From Chloroflexota bacterium (GTDB lineage: Bacteria; Chloroflexota; UBA11872), in the NCBI GenBank assembly GCA_022820025.1, contig JAJEGF010000076.1, positions 1 to 43,890 of the forward strand: a stretch of DNA of 43,890 nucleotides, written 5' to 3'. Made by a program: the position numbers and the translations under genes. Of the stretch, positions 8,369 through 14,440 are shown piece by piece (the stretch's first letter is position 1; every line of letters begins with the position of its first letter). Under the pieces are notes generated by a model. The model did not search any database. It worked only from the letters and a program-made list of their open reading frames with translations, and was not told the origin of the DNA.

Positions 8369-8755
8369 TTACCAGAGGCGGTGGATGGGGTAGCGGTCGA
8401 AGAGGGTTTCGTTGGAGATGAGGATGAGGTTGTGGGACAGGGTTTGGGCGATGAGCATGCGGTCGAAGGGGTCGCGGTGGGGGCCGGGGAGGGCGCCGGC
8501 GCGGGCGGCTTCGGCGACGGTGATGGGGAGCTCCTGGAAGCCCTGGGCGGCGATGGCTCCGGGAATGTCGGAGGCGATGGGGTCGGCATCGGGCAGTTTG
8601 CCGATCCGATGCTTGGTGGTGATTTCCCAGGCTGTGGCGGCGCTGATCAATACGTCGTTGTTCTCGTCCCGGATGGCTTGCCGGGCGGGCGGAGGTAACC
8701 GCGGATTGTCCTCGGACCACCACAGAAACGCGTGGGTGTCGAGCAGCAGCCGCAC
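8369..8755 (-). CDS. vapC: PIN-domain ribonuclease toxin, VapC family
   Basis: The 128-residue protein starts LLLDTH with Asp6. It has Glu44 in AATAWEI and the block PHRDPFDRMLIAQ with Asp95/Asp98. Together these form the acidic PIN nuclease site, which binds Mg2+ or Mn2+ and cleaves RNA in VapC toxins. The length is usual for the family. The GTG start lies three bases after the antitoxin stop codon, the normal antitoxin-first order. The C-terminal LISNETLFDRY is typical of the subgroup related to plasmid PIN toxins. It would be held inactive by the adjacent Phd/YefM-like protein. Being next to a restriction-modification operon, the pair may stabilise the island or act as abortive defence; that context role is inference. 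Confidence 0.88.
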   Translation of the reverse strand: MRLLLDTHAFLWWSEDNPRLPPPARQAIRDENNDVLISAATAWEITTKHRIGKLPDADPIASDIPGAIAAQGFQELPITVAEAARAGALPGPHRDPFDRMLIAQTLSHNLILISNETLFDRYPIHRLW

Positions 8756-8758
8756 GGT

Positions 8759-8992
8759 TCAGCCGCCCTCCCACAGGCGCAACTCCTCCTCGGGAAGCGG
8801 GTCGAAGAAGCTGTCGTCGACCTTGATCTTCCCTTTGAACGCGCCCGGGCGCCGTACGCCTCGAGGCGTGCACGCCACCAGCCGGGCCACGGGCTTGCCG
8901 TTGCGGGCGATGGTGACTTCTTCGCCCGCCTCGACCTGCGCGAGCAGGCGGGACAGGTGGGTCTTGGCTTCGTGGACGTTGACCGTGGCCAT
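8759..8992 (-). CDS. Phd/YefM-family antitoxin of the VapC pair
   Basis: The 77-residue protein begins with the Phd/YefM DNA-binding fold: MATVNVHEAKTHLSRLLAQV, then GEEVTIARNGKPVARLV. The acidic, aromatic C-terminus (DDSFFDPLPEEELRLWEGG) is the expected toxin-wrapping tail. The ATG start at 8992 has AGAGGAG six bases upstream, so translation should be strong, as needed for an antitoxin. The toxin gene follows after three bases. Family knowledge says such proteins repress their own operon together with the toxin; a possible operator is noted at 9015-9022. Confidence 0.88.
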   Translation of the reverse strand: MATVNVHEAKTHLSRLLAQVEAGEEVTIARNGKPVARLVACTPRGVRRPGAFKGKIKVDDSFFDPLPEEELRLWEGG

Positions 8993-9014
8993 TGCCGGCT
9001 CCTCTGCTGTTTGG

Positions 9015-9022
9015 TTAGCTAA
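9015..9022. promoter_or_regulatory. Possible operator palindrome upstream of the antitoxin
   Basis: TTAGCTAA is a perfect 8-bp palindrome 23 bases upstream of the antitoxin ATG, in a locally A+T-rich patch that also contains a related TTAGT on the minus strand. Phd-type antitoxins bind short palindromes in this position. The evidence is only position and symmetry. Confidence 0.25.
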
Positions 9023-9271
9023 GGATATGACTAATGCGGAGGGTGTTCAAGACGTGGGGTGGTTGGGGCCTAGCTGAGGATCATCGAGCATGGTGATGAG
9101 GAGCGCTCACTTTCCTGACAGATTCCGCTGATCCGGCTCATGACAGCCGACGCGCCCCTTGCGCCCACTTAACCAGTCGGCCGCGTGGTGAGGGTGTCGC
9201 GTCATGCGCGTGACAACAAGGGGTTGGATTGCTGTACGGTGAGCGGCGCAGGCGACTTGTAAGGGCTTGGC

Positions 9272-10150
9272 ATGGCGGTACCTCTGCGACCGATTAGTGA
9301 CGTTGAGTTCATTGTGGGCGGGGCGCCCGGAGACCTGGATCATCCGGAAGGGGTGACGTGGGGGCCGGACGGGTTTGCGTATGCGGGGGGTGAGGCGGGG
9401 CAGATTTACCGGATCGACGTGGAGGCGCGGACGTACGAGCAGATTGCCTCGCTGGAAGGGTTTGTGGCGGGGCTGTGCTGCGACCGGGACGCGAACATTT
9501 ACGCCTGCGACATCGGGGCGCACAAGGTGATGCGCATCGAGGCGGGGGGTGGGGCGGTCTCGGTGCTGAGCACCGGCACGGCCGAGACGCCGATGGTGGT
9601 TCCGAACTATCCGTGCTTTCATCCGTCGGGCGACCTTTACGTGTCGGACTCGCAGACGGCGGGCGAGTTCACCGGTCGCATTTTCCGAATCAAGCCGTCG
9701 GGCGAGACGGTGATGTTCAGCGACGCGTCGCGGTATTTCACCAACGGAATGTGCGTGGACCGCAACGGCGAATGGCTGTACGTGGTGGAGACGTGGCTGC
9801 CGGGCGTGTCGCGCATCCGAATCCTGGACGACGGGTCCGCCGGCGAGCGGCAGGTGGTGACGGTGCTGCCGGATCACATGCCGGACGGGGTGCAGTTCGA
9901 CGAGGACGATGTGCTGCACATCACGATGTACACGCCGGACCGGATCTACCGGATGCTGCCGGACGGGCACCTGCAATTGCTGGTGGACGATCCGACGCAC
10001 GAGACGATTTCGTCGCCGACGAACATCGTCTTTGGCGGCGCGGACCGACGGCTTCTGCTGATGGCGTGCCTGGGCCGCTGGCAGATCAACGGGATGCGGG
10101 TGGAGACGCCGGGGATTCCGCTGGTGTATCCGGCGCCGATCGGGGGCTAA
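9272..10150 (+). CDS. SMP-30/gluconolactonase/LRE-like beta-propeller protein
   Basis: This 292-residue protein is of SMP-30 type. HPEGVTWGPDG carries Glu26, FTNGMCVD carries Asn158 and PDGVQFD carries Asp205, the usual Glu-Asn-Asp metal triad. Repeated blade motifs occur (GQIYRID, DLYVSDS, GRIFRIKPSGE). The family includes lactonases that hydrolyse sugar lactones to acids, plus strictosidine-synthase-like members, so the exact substrate cannot be read. No signal peptide is visible, so it is probably cytoplasmic. The ATG start has AAGGG about six bases upstream. Seven bases separate its stop from the next gene's GTG. Its last 16 codons are copied, imperfectly, after that next gene (12389-12439), which marks a rearrangement. 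The nearby molybdenum hydroxylase and SDR genes would suit an aldehyde/lactone oxidation pathway; that link is inference. Confidence 0.8.
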   Translation: MAVPLRPISDVEFIVGGAPGDLDHPEGVTWGPDGFAYAGGEAGQIYRIDVEARTYEQIASLEGFVAGLCCDRDANIYACDIGAHKVMRIEAGGGAVSVLSTGTAETPMVVPNYPCFHPSGDLYVSDSQTAGEFTGRIFRIKPSGETVMFSDASRYFTNGMCVDRNGEWLYVVETWLPGVSRIRILDDGSAGERQVVTVLPDHMPDGVQFDEDDVLHITMYTPDRIYRMLPDGHLQLLVDDPTHETISSPTNIVFGGADRRLLLMACLGRWQINGMRVETPGIPLVYPAPIGG

Positions 10151-10156
10151 GGAGCG

Positions 10157-12379
10157 GTGCGGATCGTGCCCACCGCGTCGGCACCAGTTCGGGCACTGAA
10201 GGTCCTGCTGCTAATTGCGCTGGCGGTCATCCTCTTAGGCGCGTGCGACAGCCAAGATGCATCGCAGTCCGCCGTTGGCGAATCCGCGCACCCGACTGCG
10301 GAGAACCAATCCGTTAGCCAGGCGGCAACGCAATCCGTCGCTGCACAAACGATTACCGCGCCGGCGTCAGCAGCCGGTGAAACGCCGGAGGTAGCTCAGG
10401 CTGCTGTTAACGAAACCTGCGCGGCCCTCACTCACCTTCAGCAGGAATGGCGTCTCGGGCGCGTTGGCGATGATCAGTGGCACACGGCGTACAACGACAT
10501 ACTGACATCGCTTGTTGCCGCAGGTGAGCGAATCGGTCGACCGCTCGGCCCTGATGTTTCGGCACGCTGTCCCAATGCCTGGCACGACACGAACGAGGTC
10601 TTCGAGGAACTTCGGGCAGAGAACGAGGCGACCCTGGTCGAATTGCACTGCCAGTTGCTCATCGTCATCCGTCCGGTGGTTGGCTACGCCGACCTCAACT
10701 ATGCCAAGGAGTACGACGACCTTAGGTCCAAGCTTGGCGCGCTAGCGCTCACCGAAGCCGTGGCGGAGCATTGTCCTGCCGTGTGGGAGGACGGGGTCGT
10801 GCGACGTGACAGTGTTAGTGAGGAAACTGCTGATAAGAGGGGACCGGCGGAGTTGAGAGAGCGGCCACCGGAGGAGGGTCAAACTCCTAGCCCAACTCCA
10901 GCCCGTAGACCGGAATCGACGCCAAGCGCCGTCGTCGGGGCAGCATCGACCCCCATCCCGACTTCAGCATCAGGAACAGACCAGTCACAAGCGCTAGGCA
11001 GCTCCGACAGTACTCCAGGCGCAGACGACCGCGCTTTTGAGGAGCAAGACAATGTTGACCGCGATGTGCTCCTAATCGAGCGAGTTGGAGATGTAGCTCT
11101 GCTCAATACCAAGACTAGTGAACTTAGGCCACTTGCTGATTTTCTTGATCTTCCCGACGCCCCCATTGGTGAATCTTATCTTTCACGAGATACCAGCAAG
11201 CTGGCTATCACCTTCGGAATCGTAAGCGAGAACAGAATTTATAATGGAGAGAGTATTTATATTATGGATCTGATCGAGCCTAAAGAGACAAATTTCAAAT
11301 TAGATTTGCTGGGTTGTGTTGTCTACGATTTTGAATGGTCGATCGATGGACGAAAGGCCATGTTCACATCAACACATATTGGCGGTCATGTGCCGACCTG
11401 CGAGAACCCGTCCGCATATGTGCTGGATATCGAGCAGCAATCTGTACTTGCTGAGGTTAGCGGTCTAGGATATGAAGCCTTGTCTGAAGATGGAAGTCGG
11501 ATACTTGGTTGGGAACCTATGCGTGAGAGTCCCTTGGACAGAACACCTATCAGCAAGAGTAATATACTTCTCTATGATGTAATAGGGGAAACTGTGCAGA
11601 GGTTTCCGTTGGTAGTTGATGAGCATGATCAAGCGGACGCATTGACGGGATTTCAAAGCCTAGCAATAGAGTGGTCGCCTGATAGATCGAGAGTTGCTGT
11701 ATATGGAATGAAGGATGCATCAGCTAGTGGGCCGCGGTCCAGACCCGTAAAATCCTATGACGATAAGGGACAAGAGTTTACTTACTATGTGGAATATGGC
11801 ATCTTTATCATTTCCATGCAGAATGGTCATTGGAAAATCAAGCCGTCTTGGATTCCTGTGGACGGAGGAATTAGTCGCCATCTGCACTGGTCTTCTGACG
11901 GTCTCTATGTGGCACTGCTGGGCAGACGGCATGACGACACTAGAGGATGGGGAGATATTGATGCTTTTGTAATCCATACTCAAGACGGCAGTGTTACGCA
12001 ACTTTCTTCTATGGTGGGTGAGTTTCGAGATTTTAGTAATCTAACTTGGGTTCCTAAAGGCTCGGTGATAGCAGTAGTGGCTAGTTCGTCTAACCTGCAT
12101 GGAGAGGATAGGCATTTGGTGTTGACCGATGTTTCAAGTGGAGAGATTGTTGATTACTCTTTTGAGTCAGGAATTGAGACAAGTGGAAATATAGGATTCT
12201 CTTGGGATATGAGTAGAATTGCAGTTGCGGGCTGCATAGCACCCTGTCATCAAACCAATCGAAATGCTGTTCGAATCGTGAATAGAGCTGATGGACAATA
12301 TGATGAGTTCCTGACTTATCATTTGCGATCGACTTCGTTCGCTCAAGTTCAGTGGCTGGGCATGAAGCACCCGGACTAG
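10157..12379 (+). CDS. Large lipoprotein with PD40/TolB-like propeller C-terminus
   Basis: The 740-residue product (GTG start) has a hydrophobic signal segment and a lipobox LLGAC ending at Cys30, so it should be a membrane-anchored lipoprotein exported by Sec. Residues 31-75 are Ser/Ala/Gln-rich. Residues 80-215 form a helical domain with paired Cys (ETCAAL, ARCPNAW, LHCQLL, EHCPAVW). A Ser/Pro/Thr linker follows to about 290. The C-terminal 440 residues have repeated WSPDRSRVAVYG-, WSSDGLYVALLG- and WVPKGSVIAVVA-type strands, as in PD40/TolB propellers. From about base 11050 the DNA is clearly A+T-richer than its neighbours. The gene is bracketed by two copies of the SMP-30 3' end, so it may have arrived by insertion. 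Function is unknown; surface binding or sensing is plausible. Confidence 0.7.
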   Translation: MRIVPTASAPVRALKVLLLIALAVILLGACDSQDASQSAVGESAHPTAENQSVSQAATQSVAAQTITAPASAAGETPEVAQAAVNETCAALTHLQQEWRLGRVGDDQWHTAYNDILTSLVAAGERIGRPLGPDVSARCPNAWHDTNEVFEELRAENEATLVELHCQLLIVIRPVVGYADLNYAKEYDDLRSKLGALALTEAVAEHCPAVWEDGVVRRDSVSEETADKRGPAELRERPPEEGQTPSPTPARRPESTPSAVVGAASTPIPTSASGTDQSQALGSSDSTPGADDRAFEEQDNVDRDVLLIERVGDVALLNTKTSELRPLADFLDLPDAPIGESYLSRDTSKLAITFGIVSENRIYNGESIYIMDLIEPKETNFKLDLLGCVVYDFEWSIDGRKAMFTSTHIGGHVPTCENPSAYVLDIEQQSVLAEVSGLGYEALSEDGSRILGWEPMRESPLDRTPISKSNILLYDVIGETVQRFPLVVDEHDQADALTGFQSLAIEWSPDRSRVAVYGMKDASASGPRSRPVKSYDDKGQEFTYYVEYGIFIISMQNGHWKIKPSWIPVDGGISRHLHWSSDGLYVALLGRRHDDTRGWGDIDAFVIHTQDGSVTQLSSMVGEFRDFSNLTWVPKGSVIAVVASSSNLHGEDRHLVLTDVSSGEIVDYSFESGIETSGNIGFSWDMSRIAVAGCIAPCHQTNRNAVRIVNRADGQYDEFLTYHLRSTSFAQVQWLGMKHPD

Positions 12380-12385
12380 GATCGA

Positions 12386-12439
12386 CGAGTGGAGACGCCG
12401 GTGATTCCGCTGGTGTATCCGGCGCCTGTCGGCGACTAG
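12386..12439 (+). pseudogene. Remnant of a second SMP-30 gene (last 16-17 codons)
   Basis: The reading RVETPVIPLVYPAPVGD-stop repeats the end of the intact SMP-30 protein (RVETPGIPLVYPAPIGG-stop at 10098-10150). At DNA level, 44 of 50 bases match between 10101-10150 and 12390-12439. The changes fall mostly at the ends, and the reading frame and stop position are kept. No start or upstream body is present. It is either what is left of a tandem paralogue or a duplicated tail produced when the lipoprotein gene was inserted. Confidence 0.75.
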
Positions 12440-12535
12440 CGTTCGCGAACGACTCGCGTGACCCCAGGGCAGCCGATTGGACCGTGGAGTGTGTCGCTGG
12501 GACTAGCGGTGTGCGGACTGTAGCCGCCGGCGGCT
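12440..12535. terminator. Two short perfect palindromes between convergent genes
   Basis: CGTTCGCGAACG (12440-12451) and AGCCGCCGGCGGCT (12522-12535) are perfect palindromes in the gap between the plus-strand lipoprotein/remnant and the minus-strand nuclease gene. The second touches the nuclease stop codon. Convergent position suggests transcript-end structures, but neither has a U-run, so the call is weak. Confidence 0.25.
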
Positions 12536-13326
12536 CACACTTCGCACACCACGCCGTCGCCATCGCCATCGCGGGCTGAGGGCACGGTGGCCTGGGGGAA
12601 GCCCCGGCCGGATCCGGCGCTGCCCTGGATGCGTGGTTCGCCGGCGGCGACGGCGGCATCACAGGAGTCGTAGACCGTCTCCCTACCAGATTGCGTCGGG
12701 GCTGTGGCTGTCTCGGACGTGCCAGCGGCCGAAGTAGTCGAATCGCCAGCCTTGACGTGGCCGGCGGCGATGAGGGCCGCCACGACGTCGATTTCCTGGC
12801 CCTGGTAGACGACGAACACGTGGCGCAGGAGGCGGCCGAAGTTGTCGCGATTGCGGCCGTCGCGGACCAGGCGAACCGTCTGGCCTTCCACGCGTACGCG
12901 ATTGAACTCAGTGGCTTCGGCGCCGCCCGGCTCGCTCTTTTCGGGCGTATCGATGCCCAGATAGCGGACCTTCTCGACGTGGCCGACGACGGCTTCGCCG
13001 CCGCTCAAGTAGCGAATCTCGATGGTGTCGCCGTCCAGGATGCGCAGGACCTGGCCGCGCTCGACGCTTGACGCAGCAGGCGCACCGCCGATGGCCCAGG
13101 CGAAGACGCTGCGTACGTCGTCGCGATGGTCGTTGCGGCAAGCCTGCTCGGCCTGGTCGCCAAAGACTTTCTGATAGATGCCGACGTTGTGGTCGTTGCC
13201 CAGGTGGGCTTCGACGATGTCGTTGAGTTCGACGCAGGTGGTCGGCCATTGGGCCGCCGCGTACGAAACCGATGCCGCTGTCAACAACGCTGCCAGAACG
13301 ACAGCCCAAACCGCCCGTGTTCGCAT
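12535..13326 (-). CDS. Secreted thermonuclease (SNase) with Excalibur domain
   Basis: The 263-residue protein has an N-terminal signal peptide (cleavage likely near AAAQ, residues 23-26). A Cys-containing region of unknown role covers about 30-80. The SNase fold runs from [13 protein letters not shown] (93-105) through [10 protein letters not shown] (120-129, with Arg121, Asp126, Glu129) to [10 protein letters not shown] (161-170, with Arg165). These are the calcium-binding and catalytic residues of staphylococcal-type nucleases, which cut DNA and RNA extracellularly. The C-terminus is an Excalibur motif ([10 protein letters not shown] to [10 protein letters not shown]), a small calcium-binding module often attached to surface nucleases. 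It is probably used for scavenging nucleic acid. It is transcribed towards the lipoprotein gene and shows no obvious operon partner. Confidence 0.88.
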   Translation of the reverse strand: MRTRAVWAVVLAALLTAASVSYAAAQWPTTCVELNDIVEAHLGNDHNVGIYQKVFGDQAEQACRNDHRDDVRSVFAWAIGGAPAASSVERGQVLRILDGDTIEIRYLSGGEAVVGHVEKVRYLGIDTPEKSEPGGAEATEFNRVRVEGQTVRLVRDGRNRDNFGRLLRHVFVVYQGQEIDVVAALIAAGHVKAGDSTTSAAGTSETATAPTQSGRETVYDSCDAAVAAGEPRIQGSAGSGRGFPQATVPSARDGDGDGVVCEV

Positions 13327-13459
13327 AACCCCGCCCAGTGTTAATGCGTAAGGCTCGGATTAGAGCCCCGGGGGAGGGTATAGACAGTTGGCGAGCAGAG
13401 AAAGCGTTGCAGCCGAAATCATTTGAGCCCGCGGCTGCAGTGGGGCTTGAAACGTCTGT

Positions 13460-14224
13460 CTAGTCGGTTACGGCCATGGCGGAGGTGACGCCGCCGTCGA
13501 TGTAGAGGACGGCGCCGGTGACGTAGCGGGCTTCGTCGGAGGCGAGGTAGGCGGCGGCGCCGGCGATGTCGTCGGGGTAGCCGAGGCGCTGGTTGGGGAT
13601 GGAGGTGCGGATGGCTTCCAGGTCACGGTTGTCGCGGTCGTAGCGTTCGACGTAGATGGCGCCGGGGGCGATGACGTTGGACGTGACCTGGTGGGGGGCG
13701 AGCTCCACGGCGAGGGCACGGGTGAAGGCGTTGATGGCGCCCTTGGTGGCGCCGTAGATGACGTGGCCGTTGGCGTGCAGGGCGCCATGCACGGAACTGA
13801 TGTTGATGATGCGACCGCCGCCGCGCTCGATCATGTGGGGCGCGGCGGCGTGGGACGAGGCGATCATGGCCTGGATGTTGATGTTGAAAAGTGACGACCA
13901 GTCCTCGGGCGTGGTCTCCAGGAACGGCTTGTCGAGGGTGTAGCCGGCGTTGTTGACGAGGATGTCGACGCCGCCGAACTCGTCAACGGCGGTTTGGACC
14001 ACGTCGATAGCCGTGGTGGGGTCGCGAAAGTCGGCCTGGACGGCGAGGGCGGTTCCTCCGGAGGCGACGATCTCGTCAGCCAGGTCGCGGGCGCCCTGGA
14101 TGCTGCTGGCGGCGGAGACGACCACGCGCGCGCCTTCTTCGGCGAGCCGGCGGGCGATGCCGACACCGATGCCGGTGCCGGCGCCGGTGACGACGGCCAC
14201 GCGGTCCGTTAGACGCTGGTTCAT
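13460..14224 (-). CDS. SDR-family NAD(P)-dependent oxidoreductase
   Basis: This 254-residue classical short-chain dehydrogenase has the cofactor motif TGAGTGIG at 13-20, NNAG at 91-94, catalytic Ser143/144 in ISSVHG, Tyr157 and Lys161 in YGATK, and a C-terminal GAVLYIDGG. The length is typical. Such enzymes oxidise alcohols or reduce ketones; the exact substrate is not readable (a glucose 1-dehydrogenase or FabG-like label would be a guess). The ATG start has AGGA seven bases upstream. It lies 216 bp after the second molybdenum hydroxylase large subunit, on the same strand, separated by two hairpin repeats. Its first codons are duplicated in that gap (see 14330-14420). It may process an alcohol or aldehyde linked to the hydroxylase pathway. 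Confidence 0.88.
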   Translation of the reverse strand: MNQRLTDRVAVVTGAGTGIGVGIARRLAEEGARVVVSAASSIQGARDLADEIVASGGTALAVQADFRDPTTAIDVVQTAVDEFGGVDILVNNAGYTLDKPFLETTPEDWSSLFNINIQAMIASSHAAAPHMIERGGGRIINISSVHGALHANGHVIYGATKGAINAFTRALAVELAPHQVTSNVIAPGAIYVERYDRDNRDLEAIRTSIPNQRLGYPDDIAGAAAYLASDEARYVTGAVLYIDGGVTSAMAVTD

Positions 14225-14258
14225 GATCGTCCTGCTTTTGAGCCTGGGAGTTCGGGGC

Positions 14259-14304
14259 GCGATCGACCCTCACCCCGGCCCTCTCCCTGGAAGGGAGAGG
14301 GAGA
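14259..14304. repeat. Palindromic intergenic repeat, copy 2
   Basis: This is a 46-base element identical to 14375-14420. It contains CCCTCACCCC and a strong hairpin with a 10-bp perfect stem: CCCTCTCCCT at 14279-14288 pairs with AGGGAGAGGG at 14292-14301, with a GGA loop. It lies 35 bp upstream of the SDR start codon, in the leader of that gene, so it could attenuate read-through from the hydroxylase operon. A shorter relative is at 8312-8344. Confidence 0.8.
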
Positions 14305-14329
14305 AGACGGGCGGCGGATCGAGGTGAGG

Positions 14330-14420
14330 CGCTGGTTCACGGTGCTGCTTCTCTTGGGCTTGGCTGGTGGGGGTGCGATCGACCCTCACCCCGGCCCTCT
14401 CCCTGGAAGGGAGAGGGAGA
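14330..14420. repeat. Second unit of a 116-bp tandem duplication: SDR 5' end ghost plus hairpin copy 3
   Basis: Read on the minus strand, GTG at 14340 starts VNQRLTSIR, echoing the real SDR N-terminus MNQRLTDRV, whose ATG is at 14224, exactly 116 bases away. The two units align without gaps from CGCTGGTTCA onward. A diverged middle follows, then a 46-base identical block (14375-14420 versus 14259-14304) including the 10-bp hairpin. The ghost frame is not continued, so it is a duplication scar and not a gene. Confidence 0.75.
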
Positions 14421-14440
14421 GGAGGGGCGCGGAAGCATCG

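Noticed and set aside
9107..10000. 297-codon minus-strand frame opposite the SMP-30 gene
   Set aside because: His/Arg/Val-rich antisense product; the plus strand carries the full SMP-30 metal triad.
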